Part shown: positions 1 through 12,800 of the stretch, piece after piece
Layout: each line of letters begins with the position of its first letter
Position numbering within the stretch: position 1 is the first letter of the stretch
DNA from: Ifrita kowaldi
Taxonomy: Eukaryota; Chordata; Aves; Passeriformes; Cinclosomatidae
Direction: 5' to 3'
Length of the DNA: 64,000 nucleotides
Assembly (NCBI GenBank): GCA_013398055.1
Contig: VZRS01003935.1
Span: 62,001 to 126,000 of the forward strand
Program-made: the position numbers and the translations under genes
The notes under the pieces: model-generated
The model's database searches: none
Seen by the model: the letters and a program-made list of their open reading frames with translations, nothing else
What the model was told of the DNA's origin: nothing

Positions 1-3000
1 GTGCAAATTAAAGATTTTTGTTTCATATCTCACTGAACTTCAAGAGTTTTAAGATTCAGATTAAAAGAAAAATATTCTCTGTCATTTTATAGATCTAATT
101 GTAACTTGCTTATCATCATTGTTATGTAAACATTACATTGTTGAAGTAAATGAGCTCTGATTTGAAATTATAAAACATATTAAGCATGGGTTTGGAAACT
201 GATATTTTGTTCCAAGTCTAAATGGACCTTATAGAAAGCTATTTTAAGAACAGGTATAGTAAAAAAATAATCTTAACACTATGTTAGAAAGCAAATATAT
301 ATCTGTCCTGCTATAAGCCATTGCCATGAAGTAAAGAATCTAGCAAATTTTGGAAACCAATCTCTGATATGAAAATATTCCCTTTTGAAGAAAAACACAG
401 CTGTATTCCTGGATACATTAGTGTCAGAGCAAAACAGTGCCCATCACATACCAAAAATTATGTTTTAATATTGTCTTTAGAAATAAAAAATTTAGAAAAG
501 TGTTTATTTCTCCTCATAGCACAGTCAAATAGGAAACTATGTAATGCAACAGGATATGATATGGGTGCCAAATAGTGAGAAATGGGAACTGAAATCTGTA
601 TGACTTAATGCTGTTTATTGAATTATTTGATAAAAAATGGTACTACTACTGGGCTTTGGTGAGAACTGTAGTTTCAGTTTATTGTAAAAAGCTGGTTCGG
701 CCCTTAAACAACTAAAAAAATTCCCTCTGATACCGCTTGCAGTACAAAGTGTAGCTATAGGGTAGTGTGGCATTTGGGCATTTGAAAATGTGGTTGCAGG
801 AGAGATGTGTGGTTGGGCTGGATTCCCCTAACAGCCCTGCCTTTCAGGAGGTGTAGTGGGCAGGACGTTAAGGGTGATTCCATAATGGGTTAGAGGCAGG
901 TCAGTAGCTGCCAGGACAATGAGTGCAGGTGGGGCTGTGAGTGCTGCCTGGTTGTGTGGGTGCTGCCGTGCCATGAAATGCAGCCATGGATGTGCCGCCT
1001 CTTTCTTCTGTTCACAGCAGGACAGTGCTCGCCCCAGAAAGCAAAAAAGGAGCAATATTGCATGGCTCATCAGCTGGTGATCAGCTGTCCAACATCTTCC
1101 TCCAGCCCCTGGTGCTGAACTTCTTGCACCATTGATTGCATATATGTAATATTTTGTAATGTTTTAGTTCTGACTTTCCTGACCTCTTTACTTCTTAGTT
1201 TCCTGGCACTTGTCTGCAGCCAATATTGCAATATGGCCTCTTTGTTCCCATTACTGAGCTTTGGTGGAGCAGTGTGCACTGCTTGTACCAGTCACAGCTC
1301 AGAGAGCGAGAAGTGGTTTTGATTCCTCAGCTTTGTTTGTCAGATTATTGTTTGCCACTTTATTTTGCCTCCTTTGAGGGGGAGAGAGAGAAAAAGAAAG
1401 GAAGGAAGGAAGAAATAATCTACCTCACAGAGCTGTAGGAGCTCCTGTGACAGGTGAAGGCAATAATGTGATCTTTGTCTAGACTCATTCCAGAGATAAT
1501 TCACTCTCATTTTCATTTTCTGAAGGAGAAATTTTGAAGACTGTGCTCTTTTGTAAGAGAAGAAGTCATGATCTGCCGTAACTTGATGATATTTAAGATG
1601 AGTTTTTTGCCTTTAATGACGCAGAAATATTTTTTCCTGGGGTAAAGAAGGACATGATCTGGCAGGATGTCAGCTGCTCAGCGAACACTGCCCATTCTGA
1701 TGTTAATTCCCTGAAATACTCCAGAAAGAAGTGAAAAGGAGATGAACTTTGCCACACATCTACACACTCACAGGCAATTCTTGCCATGCAGCTGGTGCCC
1801 CAAAGGTCTGTACACCAGCTTTCCCCAGAGCAACTTTCTCATTTGCCCAGACCAGAGTGGGGCAGTGCTCTGGTACCCAGGGCCACACACTGAGCAGGGA
1901 CAGGCAAGGGAACAAGGACTTCTGCAGGGGGCTGCACTCTCCAAAATCTCTCAGAGCCCTCATCAGCACATTGTGGCCACCTCCAGTAATGTGCAGGTCT
2001 GAGCCTGGGGACTCTGTCCAACCCAGAGCCTGATCCCAGAGAAGAGTGGGATCCCACTATTTTGGGCAATGCAGGAGCATGGGGTACAAGCTCTCAGCAG
2101 CAAGAGGCAAGGAGCTGTCACACTGACCCTTGGGTGGTCATGTTGTACAGCCAGCACTGTGAAGCAAACATTGACCTCTGAATTTGTGACAGCTGAGGGG
2201 ACCTTGCTCAAGAGAATGCTGGACACCCCTGCTCTGCCATCTGGCTGCAACCCTTCAGCTTCACCAGGCATCAGCTTTTCTGGGAGCTGATGTACCCACA
2301 GTTCCTGAGTCAGTTGGTTTCAGCCACAACACTCCCTTTGCTGCAAAGAACAAAGAAAAACCCCCGAATTTGCTTTCTGAACATGCTGCACGAGAAGGAT
2401 AAGAAAGCTGGCTGGCCCCCAAGGCTGACAGACTTCCCTGCCACCTCCACCCAGGCTCCCTTCAGACCTCAACCTTCTGAACCCTAAGGCAGTAGCAGAG
2501 GAAAGAGCAGCTGGAGACTCTGGCGTATTTGCTCCCATGGGTCCCCCACTCACCTCCTGTCTTGTTTGGGATCTGTGTTTGTTATGGTGACTTTGCAGAG
2601 GCCAAAGGACCATTGAACCTGCTATTTTGGCTCCTCTAAGCCATCAGAGTCAAAGGGCCCGGAGCTCTTCAGCAAATGCTTGGTTAGAGCATCGCCTCCA
2701 GAAAGACCTCCAGGTTTAACCTACAACCCCAAGACAAACACATCCTCATGGATCTGTTATGTCAGTCAGTGGCTCATTTCCAGAGCTCATTGTTCTTACT
2801 CTTAACAACTTCTTCCTCACTCTCCCATGGCAGTGGCCTGGATTTGCTTCCAGTCTTTGGTTTCCCTTCTCGTTTCTGTGCTGGAGTGAAGAGCCTTGCT
2901 AGAGTGGCTACCTCCTCTCTCCTCTCCCTCAGCCAGCCATTCAATGGTCCTTGTGCCACAGCATTGCACTGAAATGCATTTCTGTTTGTTGTGAACATTG

Positions 3001-4871
3001 GCCTTTCATTGCATTTCTTGCTTTTCTGCAGCTTGAGAACTTGTTGACATGGCCTACTGTTCTTCACTGGTACAGCAGTGCAGCTAAAGGTGGAATAGAA
3101 CACAAATTCAAAGGCAGTTCAATGAATGAGGCAATGCAAAAGGACTGATGGGCTTTAAAGGTGCAGAATCAGATCCTTTGCCTCTGCTCCATCAGAGGAG
3201 CAACATATCAGACAAATTGTAAGTCTATAAACACTTCTGTCTATTCCCAGCAGGGCACTGAAAGTACTGTCTTCATTGCACTGTTAACAGACTGGCTCTT
3301 CCCAAAATGTTCAGTGGAAAATTGAAAAAGAACAGAAAGGCAGGCACACATACAGAACCCTGGTAAATCCACTTTTAAGACCAGATGACTTGCATAAATA
3401 AGGCCAAATTAGACCCTGAGTTAAATGTTGTTGAAACTGATTTTGTGAGAAGAGAAGGACAAGCCAGATTTCATCTTTTCCTCCATCATCTTTATAATAT
3501 TACTGTACCTGAGGAAAAAAAAAAATCCTTGTACCTGTGGTGGTCCCCAGTTTTGTTATTAAAAAATGCAAATAATTTACTCTCGAGATCAGTCGATAAT
3601 TTTTTAAAAGAGTCTTATGTACATACATTTGAAATATTCTTGGCTATACAGGAAGATTTTTTTTTAAAGTGTGGTAATTCATGCTCTAAGTGGAAAAAAG
3701 GAAATGTTACCCTTGTAAAGACAAATATTTATTTCATTATCGAAAGTGCAGTGCTGTCATTCAGCCTTTGAGGTCTAAGATTGTTGAGAGATGTTTTAAG
3801 ATCCTATTCCAAATGTTTTAAGAGATTACAGGCTTAGTTTTCTAGAGCACTTGTTAGGAGTAGTTTCTCTGTCGTGTGAATAAGGAGTTGCAATCCCTTC
3901 TCCTCTTTGAGTGTGTTTATATTAGCAGGATCTGTCTAAGTCTGCCATTCTGCAACAAATAGGATTAACAGACTGTCTGCTCATGCTGTAACTCAGCTGG
4001 GGTGCAGAAATATGCATTCCTCTTCCCCTCATGAGCACGTTTGCGTGTGTTTGGCACGCAGCACCACCACGAGTGAAGGACTGCTGATGTATGAGCAGCT
4101 ATGTCCCTCCTCTGTCCTCCCTCTCAGATCCTCAGGAGATTTCTTAGGAGCAAAAAAGCTGCTAAGCAATGTTTGGGTCTTCTCTGAGTGACTGTTTTAG
4201 GGATTGACGCATTTCAGCAGTGGTCGTTTCCCTTGTTCTGATCCGTTCTAGTTTATTTCCCAAAGTAGGACACCTCAGAGTTTGTGCTGTCACACATCTG
4301 CCTGAAGAGTTGTGTTTGTTTAATGTCCGTTGTTAGGAGTTGGTGTATTTTGGCTGTGGGAGAGAAAACAACAGATGATTAAGGAATTTCAGGGAGGAAT
4401 TTGCAAGGCAACTTAGCTATGAATCAAAAGAAAGTTTGAGATTGTTTTTCTTGCCCTAGTGGTTTTCGCTCCCACTCAGTGTATAATACATCAGCCTTGA
4501 TAGAAAGGAGCATTGCCCTTACAGTTCATAAGAGTGCTCTAGAAAAAGTATTGGGGTTTTTTAAGTTTTATGGGGTTTGTGGTTTTGGTGGTTTTTTTTG
4601 CTTTTAAATGGACCAGATTGGGCATTAATTTAATTTTAGGGGAGGGAAGGAATCCCTGTTCTCTCGCATGCTGCTCATGTATCTACACAGCAGATGTATG
4701 CAATCCGTACTTTGCTCTGCTTTCAGAATATCAGGACTATGGCAAGGGAAATGCACATATGTGTTCACATGTGCATGGATCCACAAGAAATGTGAGATGA
4801 CATTGTTGAAAAGCTGTATCTTTCCCTTGACCATTTTCTTCATGAGAACTTCCACCCGTGAGCACAGGAGG
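1..4871. other. non-coding DNA, no gene recognised
   Basis: AT-leaning single-copy-looking DNA with stops in all frames at normal spacing. The longest ATG-initiated frame is 3385-3771 (+, 128 codons), with no recognisable domain, no splice context and several A/T homopolymers inside it. A purine-rich tract lies at 1376-1415. The 1790-2900 part is somewhat richer in G+C, which explains the cluster of overlapping short open frames there. I see no recognisable transposon in this stretch. Confidence 0.6.
1376..1415. repeat. purine-rich low-complexity tract (GA/GGAA)
   Basis: The plus strand is almost pure A and G, moving from GAGAGA into GAAA and then GGAA units. It is a simple-sequence repeat with no sign of function. 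Confidence 0.75.
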
Positions 4872-5508
4872 TGTGCCGGTTTGGCCAAAATCTAGCAATA
4901 CTTCCTCTGAGAGAAAACCAGGTTACAACCACCCTTCCCCCCACCAGGTTCGGGAAAAAAGGAAATTTTCCTCGAAGGAAAGTGAAAGAGCTAAAAACTA
5001 TTTATTTAACAAACACACAAGAAAAATGATAATAATGCTAAATAATGAAATCTCTCGCTGCAGAGAGAAACCTGGGAAGATTTCAGAATCCTTCTGTAGG
5101 TGTGATCTCTCTCCTCCTCGGAGCTGGGTTGGTGAGGGCTCACCCCCTTGGGCCTCGGGGAAGATTCTCCCGATGTGTTCTGATGTTGTTGAAACAGTCC
5201 AGAAGAGAAGAAGGGAAAAAAAAACCAACCCAAAGTCCCAGGAAACAAAGTTCAGCTTTCCGTCTCACGTCGGAGAGAGGGGAAAGAAAAAAACTGGCTG
5301 AAGAAGCAAGCAGGATGCTCCCCCCGTGCAGCCAGAGCACACAGAGGAGTGAATCTCCATGTCCTTGAGACACTGCTTTGAAAAGTTTGCTTGGTCCTTT
5401 TTTTTCTTCCCTCTCAAGCTCAGTTTAAAGGCACAGAAAAGGCACAAAATCAATTGTTTGGCATAAAGCCGTGATAGGGGATATACATGATGGAGTCACC
5501 CCAAGACA
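4872..5508 (-). mobile_element. solo LTR of an avian endogenous retrovirus (ERVL-like)
   Basis: Seen: read on the minus strand the element begins TGTCTTGGGG (5508 downward) and ends CCGGCACA (at 4872), giving the TG...CA termini of an LTR over 637 bp. It is flanked by a perfect 5-bp direct repeat, GGAGG, at 4867-4871 and 5509-5513. A minus-strand AATAAA (5001-5006) lies about 130 bp from the 3' end, where an LTR poly-A signal belongs. A weak TTTAAA lies at 5424-5429. No gag, pol, primer-binding site or second LTR is present, so this is a solo LTR left by LTR-LTR recombination. Known: a 5-bp duplication is typical of class III (ERVL) elements, while ERV1 usually gives 4 and ERVK 6. The element still holds many CpGs compared with its CpG-poor surroundings, which suggests a fairly recent insertion. 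I recall similar sequence from songbird LTR families but cannot name the family. The three bases before each GGAGG also match (ACA), so an 8-bp repeat is possible, but only the 5-bp reading gives TG...CA ends. Confidence 0.8.
5001..5006 (-). promoter_or_regulatory. LTR polyadenylation signal AATAAA
   Basis: TTTATT on the plus strand reads AATAAA in the orientation of the LTR, about 130 bp before its 3' end. The position fits the R region signal of a retroviral LTR. Whether it is used is unknown. Confidence 0.45.
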
Positions 5509-5866
5509 GGAGGTTAGAAAAGAAAGCAGTGGGAATGAAAAGCATAGGAATACACTGGCAACACAACACACATCACTGAGGCAACTCAAAATTCAGCATA
5601 AATTTATCTTTTACTTTGTTCTCTGCATTCCATACAGAGATTTTCACCCAGATTCCAAATTGCTGGAATGAAAAATGCAAGCGCATGTGAGGTAAGAGTG
5701 ATCAGTTTCCCTATTGGTGCTGATTTCCCCACCCAACACCTGTTTTTCCATGCAGGGCCATGCAAGGTTTTCCTGGAATCACAGTTAGAAGGGTCTCAGT
5801 GGAGTGTGCTAGAGCTCGCAGTCTTCTGATTCTTGGATTATGATTTCTCAGAGCAGAGCTTTAGCA
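5509..5866. other. host flank between the LTR and the assembly gap
   Basis: Starts with the right copy of the target duplication and holds the exon-like segment 5638-5691. The final stretch near 5774-5795 resembles a degraded CR1 3' end but is too short to call. The sequence is cut off by the gap at 5867. Confidence 0.5.
5638..5691 (+). CDS. candidate isolated exon, 54 nt, in frame
   Basis: Seen: a strong pyrimidine-rich acceptor (about 5610-5637, ending CATACAG) is followed 54 bases later by a near-consensus donor, GAG|GTAAGA (5692 onward). Of the three plus frames only the first is open throughout. It gives 18 codons beginning RFSPRFQIAG and ending NASACE, so the exon would start and end on codon boundaries. 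I recognise no family. It lies 129 bp beyond the solo LTR, which points the other way, so it is not obviously LTR-driven. It does not join in frame to the next exon-like segment (7840-7876), because that join creates an immediate TGA. It could therefore be a non-coding RNA exon, an exon whose partner lies in the nearby gap, or a chance pairing of splice motifs. Confidence 0.2.
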
Positions 5867-6271
5867 NNNNNNNNNNNNNNNNNNNNNNNNNNNNNNNNNN
5901 NNNNNNNNNNNNNNNNNNNNNNNNNNNNNNNNNNNNNNNNNNNNNNNNNNNNNNNNNNNNNNNNNNNNNNNNNNNNNNNNNNNNNNNNNNNNNNNNNNNN
6001 NNNNNNNNNNNNNNNNNNNNNNNNNNNNNNNNNNNNNNNNNNNNNNNNNNNNNNNNNNNNNNNNNNNNNNNNNNNNNNNNNNNNNNNNNNNNNNNNNNNN
6101 NNNNNNNNNNNNNNNNNNNNNNNNNNNNNNNNNNNNNNNNNNNNNNNNNNNNNNNNNNNNNNNNNNNNNNNNNNNNNNNNNNNNNNNNNNNNNNNNNNNN
6201 NNNNNNNNNNNNNNNNNNNNNNNNNNNNNNNNNNNNNNNNNNNNNNNNNNNNNNNNNNNNNNNNNNNNNNN
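5867..6271. other. assembly gap (405 N)
   Basis: An uninterrupted run of N. Nothing can be said of its content, and open frames running through it are artefacts. Confidence 0.99.
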
Positions 6272-7839
6272 GAGCACTTTAGGTTGAGGTAGTCCCAATT
6301 GGATTCAGGTGTAGAATCCTGGTCTTGAGTGAGAGTTTGGCTAGTGCACACCATCAGGGTTTAAATACATATTACTACAGTGGAGCATGCATGCGGAGCT
6401 GCTTCCTGTGCCTGCGCTCACACACAGCGGGCTCCTCGCATGGGCTGCCCAGGCCTGTCCACCCACACAGCCACAAAAGCAGAACAAGCTGTGAAAACAG
6501 ACAGAAAATGGTTTACCAGCCTCTCAGTGACGCAATGGAAAATGTTGTACGGAGTATGGCACACTTCTAAATAAGCACAGCCAGTAGTTGAAGGAATCTG
6601 TGAAAGTGTGCGAGTGCCTAAATAATCTGTGGTGAGAGTGATGGAGGGCATCCCTTCCTAATGGGAATGTTGCTAGCAGTGGAAGTCATTTGAGAGTATT
6701 TGGGATAATTCTGTCCCGGAAAGTTCTGCTATTTAGACCACAATACCAGATACACATCTGACATGTATTACAAATGTTTTTAACTTTACTGCCTCCTTGG
6801 GATGAAACTAGTCTCTTCATTTCTAAATAAAATTCCATGCCAGTAAATTTTTTTTCAAGCCAATATCAAACTCCAGTAAGTTGTCTGGACTGTTTATATC
6901 CTCATGGCTCCTAGATAAATTTGTTCCTGTATTATTCCCCAAGAGTGTGTTTTAATTGTTTCTGAGAATCTTATCTTTTGGCTCATGACTATAGCTTTGT
7001 GTGTAACCAGCCCAGTATGGTGTTGCCCAAGCAGAAGGCATCCATTTGGCATTCTTCTTGTTCCCACTGGAAGGATCGAAATATTTGGAAAGCCATTAAA
7101 AGGAAAGCGAGTCTTGCAGTGGAGAACGTTCCCTGCTCTAGTACCACAGCCCTGAGCATTTTATGTCTGAGTCATATTTTGTAGAAAATGTTAACTTTCT
7201 GCTGACCAGTGGTGGCCTGAGAAAGTGTCTAAAAAGCGAATCCTGAGGTTGCTATAACGATTGGTGGCGTTTCACTGGGTTTGTGCTGAGGTCCAGCTGT
7301 TGAACACAGGGTTGGTTGCATGGCTGGGCTGCCTTTGAGGCTGCATTCAGAGACAGGCACGGTTTTTACTCTGCTGATGGGGTGTAGCTGAGAAAAGAGA
7401 GGGCTGTGAGGCTGGTCACTGCCTGCACTCACACGTCAGCAACAGGCTTTGCCAAAAGGTGATGGACTTTGAGCCAGGGACAAGGCCATGAGGTGAATTT
7501 GTGTGGAGCCAACACCAAGAAGCAGCGGCAGAGCTTGGTCTCCTCCCAGCTGGCAGTGGTGCTTGCTTTGAGAGTGTTTTGTAGGGCCTTTCCTCAAGTG
7601 CTGAAAGCAATTATCTCTAATAATTACCCAGTAAAATAATAGTGTAGCTATAATTTAATGTGATTGCTTTGGTTCTGTGTCTGCTTCTCATCTGTTGCCA
7701 GACTGGATGTGAATTGAAGTTGCCCAGAACAAAACAGTAACATACAGATGGAATTGTCCCAGTTACATTGACTTTATTTTGTTTTCCTGTCAGCTCTCAG
7801 GAGATTATATTTTCTGATTATTATCTTGTTTCTATTCAG

Positions 7840-7876
7840 ATGTGAAAAACCTTGCAATTACACCGTTAGAAACAAG
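7840..7876 (+). CDS. candidate short exon, 37 nt
   Basis: Seen: a strong acceptor tract (TTATCTTGTTTCTATTCAG, ending 7839) and a fair donor, AAG|GTAAAA, at 7877. Two frames are open. One reads CEKPCNYTVRNK with one base carried in. The other reads VKNLAITPLET with two bases carried in and two carried out. The first frame would contain an N-glycosylation sequon (NYT) and would suit an extracellular protein. The second looks cytosolic. I cannot choose between them and recognise neither. It does not connect to the 5638-5691 segment without a stop. Chance occurrence is a real possibility. Confidence 0.2.
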
Positions 7877-9773
7877 GTAAAATACTTTCAAGTGTGTTCA
7901 GAGGATGATTTTTAAATTTGTGGACTAAAAAAATCCTGTTCCTTTCTCGGATTCACAATCCAGTATGGTTTTCTCAAAATGAGACATATTTTACTATTCT
8001 TACCTACAAATAATCGTTGTTTTGGTAAGTGCTTGAAAAGGTTAAAAAGAAAGAATATTTTTGTATGCTAGTGTTTATGTAAAAGACCTGATGGATACTG
8101 ATGGAGGTTTCCACCCTCCAGGCAAGTAGGCTTTGTAACTGGGGAGACACACGGGTCAGTGGGACTGCCTCAATAAGGGACTTACAGATCTAAGACCTCA
8201 GTGGTTTACAAAATCACCACAAAGGTCAGCATAAACAGTCTCTGGGTAGCTAATGAAATAACATAAAACCAATCTCAATCTCATGTCAAATAAAGACAAT
8301 AATGTGGTTGTGGAAGGGAAAAAAAATGGTGTGGTTTTTTTACAGCACCGTGGAAGAAATATGAATAAGGAAAGCTGCAGTCTAGATCTGAATCAAGATC
8401 ATTATGAGTCAACAAGATCTTGTTTACATAAGTGAAATCTAAACTAAGACTTAATAGGGTATTGACACAGACATCTCATACATTTTGGATAGTCCCTGAC
8501 CTGAGAGACAGCCTGTTTTAGCCAGTTTACATATCTACTAAATATTTGCAACTGTTAATTGAGCCGTTCTTGTAGCACTGGGGGGATTATTAGTCCAAGT
8601 CAGGGAAGAATTTGTTAGCTCCATATTTTAAGTCTGGCAGCAGACAGTGTTATCAAAACTCTATTGTATTTAGAATGTTTACTGTCCTTTTTAAAACATT
8701 TTAAAAGAATGTTTTCATAGTGACTGTGGTAGAAGTAGATACTGAAACTTAGTCATGATTGTGCCCAAACAAGCACTATCTGCTTGTGATTTAGCTGAAT
8801 AAAAATGTGACCTTATTGTCTTCTGACAGCTTTGAAGAATTAAAATAAACGAATTTTGTTTCTCAAGGGAAGAGTTCAAAATGTATTAATAGGATTTTCA
8901 TTGTATACCAAGTTTAGGGCAGTTGTGAGGAGCCTCTTTGCAGTTTATGTGACAATTTCATTCATTATGAGATGTGGTTCAGGGAAGAGAACTGGTCTCA
9001 GAAAAAAAACCCCACAGATTCTGGGAATGCAGGAAATGTGAGGCAGACTTGTCTAGAATATAACTAATATCTCTGCCATCTCAAGAGATGTCTTTGGTTC
9101 TTTCAGCCTGAGGACAATAGTATGAAGTTTCAGACAAAGTGATAAAAATTTTAAAAATCCCAAGCCAAATCCACTGGGCAACCAGAGGATCAGATCCTAA
9201 TATGGTGCTAAAGTACCTACAGGTGACAGGGTAGGCTTTATTCTTCAATAGTAACCCGAGAATGATAGGAATAGCTGGCTGTTTCACCAGAAAAAGTAGG
9301 CCCAGAAGTGAGAACTCTTGAACTCACATAAACCCCCTGGCTGGTCACCTCTGAGCAGAGGATGTGTTGTTTCCATGATTACCCAGTTCTGGATGTTCTC
9401 TGTGTGATATCTCTGTATGGCCAAGGCTTTTGTCTTTCAAAAGAGAAAAATACACAGTTGTGTGCTACTCTCAGGCTACAGTGTCAGCCAGGTTTTAATA
9501 CTGCGAGGGGCAGTGATGCCACTAGACATAATCTTTGTGTTGTGGGCTGGATAGGGCAGTTCCCTTCTCTGGTGAAGAGACTTCTGCTGAGGCCAACACG
9601 CTCTCATGCTTTCTAAGAATCAGCATCCCAATTCCATGGGGATGGGCTTCTCCAACAAATAATACTCTAATAGCAGTAATAAATTTATAATGCTTTAGCT
9701 CGTGTGGATGGTTTACAGTTCTTTTAATATCAGATATAGAGCTGTTTCTGGTGTGAAGAACTGTAATTAGGAA

Positions 9774-9818
9774 CATCTATTTCTCAAAAAAGCATTGAAA
9801 TTCTTGAAGAAATAGATG
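9774..9818. repeat. short inverted repeat (11-bp arms)
   Basis: CATCTATTTCT at 9774-9784 is the exact reverse complement of AGAAATAGATG at 9808-9818, with 23 bases between. Three further pairs can form after a one-base bulge. Perfect 11-bp arms this close are expected about once by chance in a window of this size, so no function is claimed. Confidence 0.4.
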
Positions 9819-12800
9819 CTGGAAAGTGATAAAGGCATACTAAAATCGGAATGTTTTCACTTTATTAGTTCATATTAGTGCATCAAAACTAGAAACACAG
9901 TCAGATGCCTGTGGCATGCACAGACTCCATGGTTGCTTTTGTGCTGTTTTAAAGTCACTTAGTATTAATCCATAACAGACTTAGGCCAAGAACTTTGTCT
10001 AAAACTTCCCACAGCCAAAGAAGTTCAGATATGAATCCCAGTGTAATATGAGATTAATTTGTACAAGATGGATTCCAGGCTTCCAACATCAGCCATTTAC
10101 TTTCTCTCTCATCCTTGTAGGATCTCTGCTTCAAACTCTGGGTAGGTTCAAGCTGAGATCCTCCCTTCATTTTTAATCTGATGAGTGGTTGATATTTTGG
10201 TTCAAGAGACACCACAGGGGCTGCTGCCCCCACCTAGACCAGGAGCTGAAAGAGCTTAAAGAGCAGGAAAATAAACTGGGGCAGCCTTTAAAAAAAAGAA
10301 AACATTGTCACTCTGAAGGACAAAATGTGCTTCAGTCGGGAAGGACCTAGACGCCAAAGTATGAGAGTGAGTAATAAGGAGAAGCAGTGGGTTTTCTGAG
10401 AACTTTCAAGGACTTTAAAGAGGCAAGAAGCTGGTTGTTGTTGTCCATTAAATCAAGATTATCCACATACAACCACAGAAATGACCCTCCGACATTGCCA
10501 GGAGCTGGTGGACACTCCAGGCCCTGGGGAGGAGGTGAGAGAGGCAGAAAGGGCACGGGCCACACAAGGCCTCACTGGCTCGAGCTCATGAGAAGAGACT
10601 CCCAAATTCTCTCTTTTGAGTATAGAAAGATGTGGCAGTGCAAGTTGTTTGAGAGCAAATATGCCACTTATAACATGTATAAAGATTTTTGTAGGTTTGG
10701 CTAAATTATGTGTGTTGGAGAGAGAATGCTGGGGGATGCTCAGGGTCAGCACAAGGCCACAAACCACATGGAGCAGTCACTTCCAACAGGTTTCTTTCAG
10801 ACCCTTGGTCTGGATGAGATCCAGGAACAGGTGAAATGAATTTTGGGATGTGTTCCGTACTTGTAAGTGACACAGGGTCCTTGAGGTGTGGCACTGTGGC
10901 AGACAACACCCCCTCTCTTGGACTCTGGTGGTGCCTACAGGAACACCAAAAAAAAAAGGGTTAATAAAAATCCAAACACAAAAAGAATGCACCAGCTAAA
11001 ATTTGCTTGGGGTTAATCAAGTCTGTACATAAGTGGCTCCAGAGAGACCCTGAAACTAAAGTAAGGGAGGGAGAGGACTGTGTGCTGTGTCTCTGGAGTT
11101 GTTCCCACTGTTGCCAATCCCAAACCAGGTTGTCTGTGCTGGAGAGCCATGTCCAATCATTTCTTGAACACAAAACCACTTGTAAAACACTTGTAAAGCA
11201 CTTATTCCTTGTATCTCAATCTAAATTGACCCTCTTGTAATTTAAAAAAGAAAAGAGGACTGGTAGAAGGTCTAGCATAAAAAAGTTCCATTACCTAGAG
11301 CCCCAGATTTTGAATTGCTGTGCCACCGGAATGCACGGGGTTTATGCCCCAGAGCTGTTCTTGGCACTGGCACTGGCAGGGAAGTGAGCATGGATGCAGT
11401 CAGACACTGAATTGCACAATGTTAACACAGCTTCCATGTAGATAAGGATTTTTCCAACAGGCATAATTGCAAGATAGTCTAACAGAATAATTTATGTTGT
11501 ATTGGTTTGCATGAACGTGGAAGAAAATATTCAGCAGTTCCTAATGGGAAATATAAGCTCCCGGAATGGAGGCAGTGGCAGTGAGTCTTGTATATCATTA
11601 AATCATGTATAGTCTTCTTTTATTCAAGCAATTGCTTCTATACCGGAGATATAAATCACAGTGCCAAATTTTATTTATTTCTATACAAAAATTGGCATGC
11701 ACAGAGTCAGTTTTCTGCTCCCTGAGGATGCATACTCAATAAGGGGGCTTTTTTTTCTAGTAGTAAGCTCTAAAAATTCTGGGCCAACAATGCTATATAT
11801 TGCTTGTGTACTTGCTTTTCCCACAAGAAACAAGTCTGTGCATTATACAAATGCACAGAAAGGCACAGCAGAGAACTAAGATAAAAAAAATATTTTCCAT
11901 GTCTTTTGATTAAAAAAAATATATTTTTTGATTTGCTTGGTTTTGGTCATTTAGAGGAAGGCTGGAAAGATGATTTAAAAGTTCAAGTCTAATACACCCT
12001 ATTAGAAATACTACATTGCAGGAGAACCTGGACATCTTTTGCTAAGTAGTTCTGTGCTAAAAGAAATCTTTTTGATTTCTTGTCAAGTTTTTTTTAGGCT
12101 ACCTGTAAGGCATCAGAAGGGGGACAGCTCTGTGTGCTTACCATAGGGAAGCACCAGCAAGATCTACTTCTAATGCATGTGCTGTTTCCTCATTAAAACC
12201 AGTGGGGCAGAATTTGCTCGGTTAATCCCTGATTTCATACCGTGTCTGTTTGCTGACCTTAAGGCTTGTCAGGTGTGCTCACCTTTTACAGCATTATCAA
12301 AAGGAAAAGGACACTGGCTTGGGCCCTCAGGCAGATACCTCTCAGGATGATTCTGCTCTGAATTAAAATATTGCTTTGCATACTTGTCTGAGTGCTTGAA
12401 GTTGTCTGCTGAGGATAATAAAATGTACTCATTTGTCGGGAGCTTTTGGTTTTGATTTCCCAGGAGGACAGGTCTGGAGTGGTGTTGCCGTGGATGTTGC
12501 ATCACTGCTTGGCAGCTCCTCTTCTGGGGGAGATCACTCCCTTCCTGCAGGCAGCCTGCCCTCCCTTAAATAAATAACCCACCCAACATACGTGTTCCTT
12601 TGTCACCCCAGCTCCTCGTGGCCTGGGAAGCTCATAAAACAGTTCCATGGGCTTTGTATCCTTGGAGCAGCTGAAACTGTAGGTAATGACTCCAGAATTA
12701 ATGGGTTTACGTGCTGCAGACACACACCCAGCCACCACTCCACTGTGGTTGCGGTGCTTGACGAGAAGGTTTCATTCTCTGAGTCTCACACCTCAGCCTG

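Noticed and set aside
3385..3771. 128-codon plus-strand ATG frame
   Set aside because: No domain, no splice context, and it runs through long A and T homopolymers. Within chance expectation for AT-rich DNA of this length.
5774..5795. GGAATCACAGTTAGAAGGGT, resembling a minus-strand CR1 end
   Set aside because: Only about 20 bases match and the rest of the CR1 end is absent. Too weak to call.
5840..6354. Open frames of 145 to 168 codons
   Set aside because: They consist almost entirely of the N gap.
9774..9818. Hairpin considered as a microRNA precursor
   Set aside because: The stem is only 11 to 14 pairs, far shorter than a microRNA precursor, and is expected by chance.
11129..11181. Exon-like segment (LSVLESHVQSFLEHKTT) that would fit the phases around it
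   Set aside because: The donor (CTT|GTAAAA) is poor, so it was not listed as a feature.
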